NCBI GenBank assembly: GCA_903918755.1
Contig: CAIXFN010000016.1
Location: 1-54,664, forward strand
From: an uncultured Pedosphaera sp.
Lineage (GTDB): Bacteria; Verrucomicrobiota; Verrucomicrobiia; Limisphaerales; Pedosphaeraceae
DNA: 54,664 nucleotides
Direction of reading: 5' to 3'
The notes under the pieces are model-generated. The model was not told where the DNA came from, did no database searches, and was given only the letters and a program-made list of their open reading frames with translations. Of the stretch, positions 27,106 through 35,736 are shown piece after piece; the stretch's first letter is position 1; each line of letters starts with the position of its first letter. Position numbers and translations under genes: made by a program.

Positions 27106-27450
27106 TCAGGTGATTTTCGGCGGGGCTTGCCCGGCGGGAATTGCGGAGATCGCCGCCTTTTCGGTCGGACTTTTTCGCGAACGAATCAGTCCCAGCAGAA
27201 GCAGGACCACTCCACCAACGACCGCCCCGCAGCCGCCGCCCAAATGGACGGCGCCTTCCGTCACGCCATAGGAAGCGTTGCGATTGGCGAGCAGGAGGGT
27301 CAGACCATAAATGGCGCACCCGGTTCCGATCGCGATCGCCAGCACGGCGACCACCAACCAAGCCTGGGGGTTTTTGATGCCCCAAAGCAGCAAACCAAGA
27401 ATGATCAGTGCCGGCAGGAAAAAGAGCAGGAGAAAGCCAACCGGGTTCAT
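27106..27450 (-). CDS. Small integral membrane protein, unknown function
   Basis: A 114-residue protein starting at MNPVGFLLLFFLPALIILG (complement of 27448-27450); a longer frame to 27525 adds only non-hydrophobic residues. Three hydrophobic segments are visible: PVGFLLLFFLPALIILGLLL, WLVVAVLAIAIGTGCAIYGL, and GGGCGAVVGGVVLLLLGLI. A charged cytosolic-type tail (RSRKSPTEK) follows. The length and strong segregation of hydrophobic stretches support a real gene. I do not recognise a family and no operon partner adjoins it. Confidence 0.55.
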   Translation of the reverse strand: MNPVGFLLLFFLPALIILGLLLWGIKNPQAWLVVAVLAIAIGTGCAIYGLTLLLANRNASYGVTEGAVHLGGGCGAVVGGVVLLLLGLIRSRKSPTEKAAISAIPAGQAPPKIT

Positions 27451-27766
27451 GAGTGCAGTTTTTTTATAGGTTGTGAATGGGCCCCGCCCGGCTGGCCCCG
27501 CCACGGAGCCAACGGTGATGACCAATGAGCAACGGTATGGGCGGCCCGCGGCGGAATGTCAAGAATTTCACACGCCGCGCGACAGAATTTCACACGCCGC
27601 CCGCCCCATAAACGCCACCGCCGTCAGGCCGCCAACTGACTACGTTTGCCAACATCGATGTAATTCCAAAAATAATGATTGCCAAACCAGCCGCTAATGA
27701 CTAGGATCCTATTCTGTTAGGAGAAACCTTTCCAACCCCAACGCAAACGCAGGAGAACTTTGTGTT
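27451..27766. other. Intergenic region between divergent genes
   Basis: A 316-bp gap that should contain promoters for the membrane protein (leftwards) and the heme protein (rightwards). The short sequence GAATTTCACACGCCGC is present twice (27563-27578 and 27586-27601), a possible operator or a decayed repeat. The last ~110 bases are more AT-rich, and AGGAGA at 27751-27756 is a good ribosome-binding site 10 bases before the downstream ATG. No convincing promoter boxes can be assigned. Confidence 0.4.
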
Positions 27767-29506
27767 ATGAAGCAAAATCAACCGGTTGTAACTTCTTGGT
27801 ATTCGACGCGGAAGGCTCTTTCCGTAATGGTTTTCGGTCTCACCAGCCTCGCCTCCCTGTCCCCCGGGGCAGCCGTAAACGCCGCCGTACCGCCCCTGTC
27901 AGCGCCGCCCGGCCTGGCGGATTTCCCCACCCCCCTGAGTCCCGCCCTGCCCTATGATGTGAATGTGGAACTCGTCCACCGATTGGATGCGGAAGGCCGG
28001 ATTCAGGAGGCGCAACGACAGTTTGACATCCTTTCCTGGCAGGCCTTTCTCGCCCTGGCCTGGCCGGCCAATCCCAACGGCCAACCCGCCCGTCGTCTCA
28101 CGCTGAGTGACAATACCAGCCCGCGCGTGTGGAGTTACTGGCGTAACATCGACACCATCTTCCTCCCCAACGGTGCCACACCCGCCGCCTGGGATGCCCA
28201 GGACAATCTCGCCGCGAGTCAATCCGCCTTCCGGGCCAAAGCCGCCTGGCGGCAACATACCAGCAGCGCGGACCAAAACTTCCAGGCCTTCACCGGCCCG
28301 CTCGTGGACCAGAATGGCAAGTGGGTCCGCTACGAAGTGCTCGTCAACCGCGAAGAGGCGGACTATCTCATCGAAAACGAACTCTACAACCTGGAGGGCC
28401 AGGTGGCTTTCAGCCAGCGGGCGGACAGCAACCAGGTGGAATTTCCGGTCAATCTGCGTCACCGCAAGCACGGCGCGATTGAAATCAAACTTTCCTGGAA
28501 GGAGATGGGGACCAACGATGACCGGAGCCGCTTCTACATATCCAGGATCAAGGTGAATCTTGCCGAACCCGCGGCCCCCGGCCAGACCACGATGGCCACC
28601 CGGGAGATCGAAGCGGGCCTGGTCGGCATGCACATCTCCCTGCATACCGTTTCTTCACCCGAATGGATCTGGGCCACCTTTGAGCAGGTGGACAACGTGC
28701 GCAGCAACCGGATGGCCAATGGCAAATACAGTGTTCCCAGCTTCAACAATCCCGCGTCCCCGGCGCCGCCGAATATCCTCCCCACCAAGAATGCCGTCAT
28801 TGATCCCGCGACGGGCTTTCCCGTGCCCGCACCGGCGGCCAGCGCAACCACCTGGATCGAGAGCCTGACCACCACCCCGGTGCAATTGACCCGCGTGGAG
28901 GTGCCCACCCAGGGCCAGTTGAACCCTTTGGACCAGACCCTGAGCAACGACGTCATGGCCCTCAACGCACAGGTGCAGGCGCTTTTGCGCTCCGCCAATT
29001 CCGTGTTTCAACACTATGAATTGATCGGCACGCAATGGCCCATCCACCCCAACGCCCCGGCGTTCGCCGGCGGCAACGCGAGCGCGCCGGAAAGCATTAC
29101 GCATAAGACGCCAGGCGATGTGGTTCCAGTCTTCCTCATCAATACCACCATGGAATCCTACTTCCAGAAAGGTCTGCAGGAGGCTGGCCCGCTGGAACAA
29201 GACGACCGCCTGCCCCCCACCTCGCCCAGCATTGATCCCACCATGGTCATCGGCACCGAGAGTTGCGTGGGCTGCCATTACTCCTCCGGGATCTGCATTG
29301 GCTTCAAAAAGGACGCCTCCGGCAAAATCCTGCGCGATGCCCAGGGCAACCCCACGCCGATTTTTGGGGAGAACAATCACTTTGGCAAAACCGGCAATGC
29401 CAATTTCAGCTGGATGCTGCAAATTGAGGCCAAGAGCAAGACCGCCCAAATCGCGCGCACGAGCGACACCAAGAACGCCGCCAAATTCCTGAACGTCGGC
29501 AAGTAA
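27767..29506 (+). CDS. Exported protein with a single C-terminal c-type heme motif (CVGCH)
   Basis: A 579-residue protein starting at ATG 27767 behind an AGGAGA ribosome-binding site. A signal peptide is visible (ALSVMVFGLTSLASLSPGAAV). The body begins with QFDILSWQAFLALAWPANPN, a conserved-looking stretch I recall from uncharacterised bacterial 'cytochrome c family' proteins. Near the C-terminus ESCVGCHYSSG gives one CxxCH heme-attachment site (Cys500, Cys503, His504). Heme attachment implies periplasmic maturation by the c-type cytochrome system. With only one heme and ~500 residues of unknown beta-rich domain, it may be a redox sensor or an oxidoreductase subunit. It stands alone, convergent with rluE. 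Confidence 0.75.
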   Translation: MKQNQPVVTSWYSTRKALSVMVFGLTSLASLSPGAAVNAAVPPLSAPPGLADFPTPLSPALPYDVNVELVHRLDAEGRIQEAQRQFDILSWQAFLALAWPANPNGQPARRLTLSDNTSPRVWSYWRNIDTIFLPNGATPAAWDAQDNLAASQSAFRAKAAWRQHTSSADQNFQAFTGPLVDQNGKWVRYEVLVNREEADYLIENELYNLEGQVAFSQRADSNQVEFPVNLRHRKHGAIEIKLSWKEMGTNDDRSRFYISRIKVNLAEPAAPGQTTMATREIEAGLVGMHISLHTVSSPEWIWATFEQVDNVRSNRMANGKYSVPSFNNPASPAPPNILPTKNAVIDPATGFPVPAPAASATTWIESLTTTPVQLTRVEVPTQGQLNPLDQTLSNDVMALNAQVQALLRSANSVFQHYELIGTQWPIHPNAPAFAGGNASAPESITHKTPGDVVPVFLINTTMESYFQKGLQEAGPLEQDDRLPPTSPSIDPTMVIGTESCVGCHYSSGICIGFKKDASGKILRDAQGNPTPIFGENNHFGKTGNANFSWMLQIEAKSKTAQIARTSDTKNAAKFLNVGK

Positions 29507-29537
29507 CCGTCCCCGAACATCCCCGAACGCCAGCCAA

Positions 29538-29578
29538 CCCCGCCGGTCCAACGGCCGGGTGGGTACCAACCGGTGGGG
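29538..29578. terminator. Possible bidirectional hairpin between convergent genes
   Basis: CCCCGCCGGT (29538-29547) can pair with ACCGGTGGGG (29569-29578), with one G-T pair, in the 72-bp gap between two convergent genes. No T-tract follows on either strand, so intrinsic termination is uncertain. Confidence 0.35.
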
Positions 29579-30178
29579 CTACCGCGGAGCGGCGGGCGAA
29601 CTCAGCACCCGTTCGCGATCCGCCCGGGACAATTCCCGCCAGGTCCCGGCCGGGAGATCAACCAGTTCGAAATCGCCGATCCGCACCCGGAGGAGCCGCA
29701 AGGTGGGATGCCCGATTGCCGCGGTCATCCGGCGGACCTGGCGATTCTTGCCTTCGATTAATTCGAGGCCGATCCAGGCCGTGGGGATGCTCAGTCGCAC
29801 CCGGATGGGGGGCACGCGCGGGGCAACCTCTGGTTGCGGGGCCAGTAGCCAGGCACGGCACGGCAGGGTCCGCCGCCCCTGGATTTCCACGCCGCAGGCC
29901 AAACTGCGCAGGGCATCGGCAGTCGGCGCCTTCTCCACTTGGGCCCAATAAAGTCGTTCGTGCGCCTGCCGGGGATGCAGGAGGCGCTGGTTCAATTCCG
30001 CCTCATCGCTCAGCAAAAGCAACCCCTCCGAATCGGCATCCAGCCGTCCAATGGGATAAATGCTTTTGGGCAGGCCAAAATCCGCCAGCGTCCGGTTCGG
30101 CGAACCGTCCGGGGTGAACTGGGAAAGCACGCCAAAAGGCTTGTGCAGGGCAATCAACACCCGGCTACCAAACGCCAT
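29579..30178 (-). CDS. rluE: rRNA large-subunit pseudouridine synthase (RluE type)
   Basis: A 199-residue RsuA/RluE-family pseudouridine synthase. It starts with LIALHKPFGVLSQFT and carries the catalytic motif GRLDADSEGLLLLSDE with Asp47. RLYWAQVEKAP and the ELIEGKNRQVRRMTAAIGHP motif follow, ending with LRLLRVRIGDFELVDLPAG. There is no N-terminal S4 domain, as in RluE, which makes the 23S rRNA pseudouridine near position 2457 in E. coli. The short length and missing S4 domain favour RluE over RsuA or RluB/F. It is divergent from the PmoA-like operon, 94 bp away. Confidence 0.88.
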   Translation of the reverse strand: MAFGSRVLIALHKPFGVLSQFTPDGSPNRTLADFGLPKSIYPIGRLDADSEGLLLLSDEAELNQRLLHPRQAHERLYWAQVEKAPTADALRSLACGVEIQGRRTLPCRAWLLAPQPEVAPRVPPIRVRLSIPTAWIGLELIEGKNRQVRRMTAAIGHPTLRLLRVRIGDFELVDLPAGTWRELSRADRERVLSSPAAPR

Positions 30179-30272
30179 GCCGCAATGGTTGGCAAGGTTG
30201 GAATCAATGCCCGCTTGCCGTCACCACTTCCGCTTGCCAAGGCGGGCGCAGCGGAATATAAACGGCCACAAC

Positions 30273-31307
30273 ATGTTCCCGAAATCGTCCGTTCTGGCGC
30301 TGGTCCCGCTGCTCCTGCTCAGCGGTTGCTGCACGCGGCTCCGCGAATTGCCGCCCGACGTCGGGGTCCACCTGACCCCGGGGCCCGCCACGGTCAAGGT
30401 GGCAATCAATGGCCAACCCTTCACGGAATATCATTTCGCCGATGTGCCCCGTCCCTATTTCTACCCCCTGCTCGGTCCCGGCGAAGTCCCCATGACCCGA
30501 AAATGGCCCTTGGAAGCCGGCGAAAACGAGGAACACGATCACCCGCATCACCGGTCGCTCTGGTTTGCCCATGGGGCGGTCAATGGCCGCGATTTTTGGT
30601 CGGAGGAAAAGCAGTTCGGCAAAATCGTCCATGACGGATTCACGGAGATCACCTCCGGCCGCGAGACGGGTGTCATTCGCACCAAGGATAAATGGGTGGG
30701 GGCGGACGGCGTGGTTGTTTGCACCGATGACCGCGTCATGCGTTTCTACAGCCGGACCGATGTCCGGATGATCGATTTCGAAGTCACGCTCCATGCCGCC
30801 AACGGGGACGTCACGTTCGGTGATACCAAGGAGGGCACCATGGCCTTGCGCATCGCCGAAACCATGCGGCTCAAAGGTCCCAAGGGCGTGCCGTCCGCGG
30901 GTCATATCGTCAACAGCACCGGCGTCCGGGACGGGGACACTTGGGGTAAACACGCGGATTGGGTGGATTATTATGGTCCGGTGGGCGACCGAATAGTCGG
31001 TATCGCGATGTTTGATCATCCCGCCAACCCGCGCCATCCGACGACCTGGCATGTGCGGGATTATGGTCTCTTTGCGGCCAATCCCTTCGGTCTGCATGAT
31101 TTCGAGAAACAACCTGCGGGGGCCGGGAATTTGAAGATCCCGGCCGGCCAAAGCCTCACGTTTCGCTACCGGATTATTCTGCACGACGGCGATGAAAAGC
31201 AGGCCGGTATCGCCGGCAAATATCTGGAATATATCTCGAATCCTTCCCAACCCCGACTGCAAACCAAGCTGGCCCAACCGGGCTCCCAACTCCAAGCCAC
31301 GCAATGA
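30273..31307 (+). CDS. PmoA/DUF6807-like lipoprotein
   Basis: A 344-residue lipoprotein starting at MFPKSSVLALVPLLLLSGCC (ATG 30273); LSGC is the lipobox. The frame is open back to 30060 but that part overlaps rluE and lacks a signal. The core has the family-typical HDHPHHRSLWFAHGAVNG with many histidines, a FSEEKQ-like region (FWSEEKQFGKIVHDGF), HVRDYGLFAANPFGLHDF, and a final FRYRIILHDG. Such proteins (annotated 'PmoA family', DUF6807) are not methane monooxygenases. They occur beside Gfo/Idh/MocA genes in Planctomycetes and Verrucomicrobia, probably in sugar degradation. It overlaps the next gene by 4 bp (ATGA). Confidence 0.85.
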   Translation: MFPKSSVLALVPLLLLSGCCTRLRELPPDVGVHLTPGPATVKVAINGQPFTEYHFADVPRPYFYPLLGPGEVPMTRKWPLEAGENEEHDHPHHRSLWFAHGAVNGRDFWSEEKQFGKIVHDGFTEITSGRETGVIRTKDKWVGADGVVVCTDDRVMRFYSRTDVRMIDFEVTLHAANGDVTFGDTKEGTMALRIAETMRLKGPKGVPSAGHIVNSTGVRDGDTWGKHADWVDYYGPVGDRIVGIAMFDHPANPRHPTTWHVRDYGLFAANPFGLHDFEKQPAGAGNLKIPAGQSLTFRYRIILHDGDEKQAGIAGKYLEYISNPSQPRLQTKLAQPGSQLQATQ

Positions 31308-32795
31308 AACCCATGGATCGCCGCAATTTCCTCCGCACTTCGGCTCTCGCCGCCACGTCCCTCGGGATGCTGCCCGTGTTTACAGGCTGCGAGACCCCCA
31401 ACGCGAAAATGCCCGTTCGCACGACGAACTTCCAACCGCGGGGTGCCAACGAGGACATTCGGGTCGCGGTCGTGGGCTTTTATGGCCGCGGAAAGGATCA
31501 CATCGAGGGCTACAGCAAACTCAAGGGGGGTGCGCCTGGTGGCCCTGTGCGATGTCGATTCCAAGGTGCTGGAACGCGGCGTGCAAATGCTGAAGGATAA
31601 AAAGGTGGAGGTGACGGGCTACACGGACATCCGGAAGCTGCTGGAGAACAAGGACATTGATGCCATCTCCATCGCCACCCCCAACCACTGGCATTCGCTC
31701 GCGGCCATCTGGTCGGTACAGGCCGGCAAGGACGTCTATGTGGAAAAGCCGGTGAGCCACAATGTCTGGGAAGGCCGCCAATTGGTGAACGCCGCCCGCC
31801 ACTATGACCGCATCGTCCAAACCGGCACGCAATGTCGATCCAGCAAGGGATTGATCGAGGCCATGGCCTGGCTGCATGAAGGCAATCTGGGGAAGATTAT
31901 CCGCGCGCGGGGACTCTGCTACAAGCGCCGGGCCAGCATCGGCAAAACGGAAGGCGACCAGAAAGTGCCGGACTCGGTGGATTATGATCTCTGGTGCGGT
32001 CCGGCCCCGAAAGACCCGCTCCGCCGGGCCAAATTGCATTACGATTGGCATTGGGTTTGGCCGACCGGCAATGGCGACCTGGGAAACCAGGGCATCCACC
32101 AGATGGATATCGCCCGTTGGGCTTTGGGGGAAAAGGAACTTTCGCCGCACGTCTTCTGCTTTGGCGGCCGGCTGGGCTATGAAGATGACGCCACCACCCC
32201 CAACACCCTCACGGTGGTGCATGCCTACAAAAAGGCGCCCTTGATCTTTGAGGTGCGCGGTCTGCCCCAGAAGACCGGCACGGAAAAAATGGACAATATG
32301 CGCGGGGCGAGTGTGGGCGTGGTAATTGATTGCGAGTATGGATCGATCGTGATCCCCAGCTATTCGAAGGCCGAGGTTTATGATGACAAAGGCCGGAAAG
32401 CGCGGACCTTTGACGCTTCGGGGGATCATTTCGAAAATTTCATCAAGGCCGTGCGGAGCCGCAAATCGGGGGACCTGGCGGCGGACATCCTCGAAGGCCA
32501 CCTCTCCAGCGCCCTTTGCCACACCGGGAATATTTCCTACCTGCTGGGCAAGGCGGCGGCGCCGGAAAAAATGCGGGAAAAACTCCACGGCAACGCGGAT
32601 GCGCTGGACTGTCTCCAGCGGATGCAGGAACATCTTGGCCTCAATGGGGTGGACTTGGCCAAAACGCCGGCCACCTTCGGCGAGTTTTTGAAAATGGACC
32701 CGAAAGCTGAACGCTTCACGGGCAACAGCAAAGCCAACCAACTCCTGACCCGTGATTACCGGGCGCCTTACGTGGTGCCTAAAATCCTGATATGA
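31304..32795 (+). pseudogene. Gfo/Idh/MocA family oxidoreductase with a single-base frameshift
   Basis: The gene starts at ATG 31304, overlapping the previous stop, with a Tat signal followed by a lipobox-like end (MDRRNFLRTSALAATSLGML, then VFTGC). The Rossmann start IRVAVVGFYGRGKDHIEGYSK is in frame 1. The rest, VRLVALCDVDSK through IATPNHWHSLAAI and EKPVSHNVW to the stop at 32795, is in another frame. The switch is at the six-G run 31525-31530: with five Gs the text reads KLKGVRLVALCDVDS and the whole gene is a normal ~496-residue enzyme. The cause could be a homopolymer sequencing error, phase slippage or a genuine null allele. It lies in a coupled four-gene operon; the following gene overlaps by 4 bp. 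Confidence 0.9.
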
Positions 32796-33109
32796 AATGG
32801 TCCCGATTGATTCTGAGCCTGGGTCTGGCCGGCGGCCTGGCGGCGGGGTGCGCCTCGACTGATCCCGAGAAATTTGAGCAGGAAGTGCATCACTGGGTGC
32901 CCCTGGGGACGTCCGTGAAGGAAGCCCAAAAGATCATGAAGCACCATGGCTTTGAATGCACCCTGGTCAGCGCCGACAATCGGTTCAACCGGCGCGGGGT
33001 GACTTATTTGGAATGTGAACGCCCGAACACGATGTTGAAACATTGGAACACCATTTTCCTGATCAATGACGGCAAGGTCTCCAGTTATGGCGAAAGTCTG
33101 ATCGAATAG
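32792..33109 (+). CDS. Small lipoprotein, unknown function
   Basis: A 105-residue lipoprotein with signal MKWSRLILSLGLAGGLAAGC, where LAAGC is the lipobox. The mature part VPLGTSVKEAQKIMKHHGF followed by beta strands and NTIFLINDGKVSSYGES resembles the small BamE/SmpA-type fold in outline (helix pair, then sheet ending in 'F.dGkv'). I call this only a resemblance. The start overlaps the oxidoreductase stop by 4 bp (ATGA at 32792-32795), so it belongs to the same operon. Confidence 0.75.
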   Translation: MKWSRLILSLGLAGGLAAGCASTDPEKFEQEVHHWVPLGTSVKEAQKIMKHHGFECTLVSADNRFNRRGVTYLECERPNTMLKHWNTIFLINDGKVSSYGESLIE

Positions 33110-33110
33110 C

Positions 33111-33593
33111 ATGAAGCCGTCTGGCCCTTGGAAGCATGTCGCCCTGGCTTTCCTCATCGCCCTGGCGATGTATATCATTGCCTATTCCTGGATCGAAAAC
33201 CGCCGGACGCGGAACGGTCCATGGGAGGTGACGTTCACCGCGGATGCCAGTGACGTGCCGGGGGTGATCGTCCGCCAGCCCAAACTCAAGCTGGAGGGCA
33301 TACGGCTTAACTTTCCCCGCCAGAGCGTCCCCCCCACCAACGCCACCGTGCGCTTCGATCAGGCCCGCGAGGTGCCATTTGAAGTGCCCTTCGGCCAGTG
33401 CCTGTTCATGGACCCCACGTTTCTGCCGGGAACGTTGGCATTCAATTTTTTCGGTCACGAGATCCAATTCCTTCCCCGGGTCCTGACAGTGGACCGCCAG
33501 GAAATCGCCTGGCAATCCGGGATGGTGCTGAACCTCACCAACCACGGGGTGTTGGCGAAACCGGGACCGGTGCCGGCCGGAAAGGCGCCGTAA
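33111..33593 (+). CDS. Membrane-anchored protein, unknown function
   Basis: A 160-residue protein, one base after the small lipoprotein gene and thus the last gene of the operon. One N-terminal membrane segment (HVALAFLIALAMYIIAYSWI) is followed by a ~125-residue beta-rich exported domain beginning ENRRTRNGPWEVTFTADAS. No catalytic motif is visible. The conserved position behind a PmoA-like/Gfo-Idh pair suggests an envelope role linked to that pathway; I do not recognise the family. Confidence 0.7.
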   Translation: MKPSGPWKHVALAFLIALAMYIIAYSWIENRRTRNGPWEVTFTADASDVPGVIVRQPKLKLEGIRLNFPRQSVPPTNATVRFDQAREVPFEVPFGQCLFMDPTFLPGTLAFNFFGHEIQFLPRVLTVDRQEIAWQSGMVLNLTNHGVLAKPGPVPAGKAP

Positions 33594-33651
33594 CCGTGCC
33601 CGTGGTCTGAAAGAAGTTGCCCGACCCTCCGTCCCGCCCTACCGTAGGAGA

Positions 33652-34467
33652 GTGCCGGTTCAAATCACCATTTTGGGGAGCGGTTCCAGCGGGAATTGCA
33701 CCTACGTCGAGACTGCGGAAACGCGGTTGCTGGTGGACGCCGGCTTCAGCGGACGCCAGGTCCGCCAGCGCCTCGCGGAAATCGGCCGCGCCCCGGAGGG
33801 ATTGTCCGGCATCCTGATCACCCACGAACACAGTGACCACATCAACGGCCTCACGGCCCTGAGTGCCAAGCTGAACATCCCGATTTACTGCAATCGGGAC
33901 ACCAAAGACGCGCTGGAATACGCGTTGAAGAACAAATTCGACTGCCGCCTTTTCAAATCCGGCGCCAGTTTCGACATTGGGGACATCACGGTGGACACGT
34001 TCCCCATACCCCACGACGCCGTGGATCCGGTGGGTTACCTATTGCGTACTCCGGGCGGCAAAGTGGGATTCCTGACCGACCTCGGCCATGCGACCAAACT
34101 GGCCTTGGAACGCGTCCGCCCGGCGAACTTCCTGATCCTGGAAGCCAATCACGACCTCAAGATGCTCCAGGAATCCAGCCGCCCCTGGAGCTTGAAGCAG
34201 CGGATTGCCGGGCGCCATGGGCATTTGTCGAATACCGATGCGGCCGAGGCGGCCCAAACCATCATGTCCGCCGAGTTGCAACATCTTTACCTCGGGCACC
34301 TGAGTCGGGAGTGCAACCGCCCCGATCTGGCCCTGGAAGTGGTTACGGAGCGGATGCAAAAGATTGGCGCCACCCATGTGCAGGTGCGGCTCACCGCCCA
34401 GCACACCCCCTGCCCCACCGTGGTCCTCGAAGCGGCGCCGTCCTATTCCCAAGCCAACCTGCTCTGA
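33652..34467 (+). CDS. MBL-fold metallo-hydrolase (WalJ/YycJ type)
   Basis: A 271-residue metallo-beta-lactamase-fold protein. It begins with GTG at 33652 (VPVQITILGSGSSGNCTYVE); no better in-frame start lies upstream. AGGAG at 33646-33650 sits unusually close to that GTG. The metal-binding motif is THEHSDHINGL with His58, His60, Asp62 and His63; a later GFLTDLGHAT carries further ligands, and LYLGHLSRECNRP is typical of the YycJ/WalJ subgroup. Members are 5'-3' exonuclease-like or nucleic-acid-linked hydrolases. It is convergent with thrC, 36 bp away. Confidence 0.88.
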   Translation: MPVQITILGSGSSGNCTYVETAETRLLVDAGFSGRQVRQRLAEIGRAPEGLSGILITHEHSDHINGLTALSAKLNIPIYCNRDTKDALEYALKNKFDCRLFKSGASFDIGDITVDTFPIPHDAVDPVGYLLRTPGGKVGFLTDLGHATKLALERVRPANFLILEANHDLKMLQESSRPWSLKQRIAGRHGHLSNTDAAEAAQTIMSAELQHLYLGHLSRECNRPDLALEVVTERMQKIGATHVQVRLTAQHTPCPTVVLEAAPSYSQANLL

Positions 34468-34503
34468 ACCCGCTTTCGCCGCCGCAAAACCAAGGTGCAG
34501 TAA

Positions 34504-35736
34504 TCAGATTTCCGCCCAGTTGATGGGCTGACCGATATCCAAACGCGGCAGTTGCTCGTGGACAGCCTCGGGGTATTTTTGCGCGGCACCGGTGTTGAAA
34601 ATCAGGATGCGTTCTTCCGGATGCAGCACGCCCCGTTGCAAGAGGACTTCCAAGGCGCCCAGGCAAACCGCGGTTTCGGGGCACAACGCAATCCCTTCCT
34701 GCGAAGCGGCGAGCTTCATCCATTTGGGAATATCCGCCTCCGGGGTGGCCAGGGCTTCCCCGCCGCTGGCGCGCACGGCATCCAGGATCATGAAATCACC
34801 CACCGCCGCGGGCACGCGAATGCCACTGGCAATGGTGACGGCCGGCTCAAATTTGGGGGCAAAGCGTTCGCCCCGGGCAAAGGCCGTGGCGATGGGCGCG
34901 CAACCCTCGCTCTGGCAGGCGAACATTTTCGGGCGCCGATCCGATTTCAGCCAACCGAGGGCGGCCAATTCGGCAAAGGCTTTCCACATGCCAATCAACC
35001 CGGTGCCCCCGCCCGTGGGATACAGGATTGCATCTGGTAATTCCCAATCAAACTGTTCGGCGAGTTCAAGGCCCATGGTCTTTTTCCCCTCAATACGATA
35101 GGGCTCCTTAAGCGTGGAAACATCGAACCAACCCTTGGTCTTGCGCCCTTCCCCCACGATGCGACCGCAATCCGTGATCAAACCGTTGACCAAAAAAGTC
35201 TTGGCCCCCGCCAGGTAGCATTCCTTCTGGTTAATGACCGGGGTATCCTCCGGCATGAACACGTAGGCGGCCATGCCCGCCCGGGCGGCATAAGCCGCCA
35301 GCGCGCCGCCGGCATTCCCGGCGGTGGGCACGGCTACCTTCTTAATGCCGAACTCATTGGCCTTGGTGATGGCCATGGCCATGCCGCGCGACTTGAAACT
35401 GCCTGTGGGCAGGCGGCTTTCATCCTTGATGTACAACCGCCGGGCGCCCAGCGTGGCACCGAGGCGACTGGTTTCCAGAATCGGCGATACCGTTTCCGTG
35501 AGGGAGACGATTTTCGCCGGGTCCCGGACCGGTAGCAATTCCAGATAACGCCAGAGGGTGGGCGGCCGGCCGGCTAATTTGGCTTTGGGGAAGGCCCGGC
35601 GAATCGCCTCCAAATCATACTTGACCCACATGGGACGCTGACAGACGGTGCACAAATTGTGAACCAGCAACGCGTCATACTGCAAACCGCAATTGGCACA
35701 CTCCAGGTGCGTGACGAAATTCATGGGTGCTTTCAA
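34504..35736 (-). CDS. thrC: Threonine synthase
   Basis: A 410-residue PLP-dependent enzyme that converts O-phosphohomoserine to threonine. The N-terminus has four cysteines in a zinc-ribbon-like layout (Cys13, 16, 29, 32), as in the longer class of threonine synthases. The PLP lysine is Lys115 in LPTGSFKSRGMAMAITKA. VPTAGNAGGALAAYAARAG is the substrate-loop motif and ILYPTGGGTGLIGMWKAF binds the cofactor phosphate. The start overlaps the htpX stop by 4 bp (complement of 35733-35736), so the two genes are translationally coupled. A second in-frame ATG four codons later is possible. Confidence 0.93.
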   Translation of the reverse strand: MKAPMNFVTHLECANCGLQYDALLVHNLCTVCQRPMWVKYDLEAIRRAFPKAKLAGRPPTLWRYLELLPVRDPAKIVSLTETVSPILETSRLGATLGARRLYIKDESRLPTGSFKSRGMAMAITKANEFGIKKVAVPTAGNAGGALAAYAARAGMAAYVFMPEDTPVINQKECYLAGAKTFLVNGLITDCGRIVGEGRKTKGWFDVSTLKEPYRIEGKKTMGLELAEQFDWELPDAILYPTGGGTGLIGMWKAFAELAALGWLKSDRRPKMFACQSEGCAPIATAFARGERFAPKFEPAVTIASGIRVPAAVGDFMILDAVRASGGEALATPEADIPKWMKLAASQEGIALCPETAVCLGALEVLLQRGVLHPEERILIFNTGAAQKYPEAVHEQLPRLDIGQPINWAEI

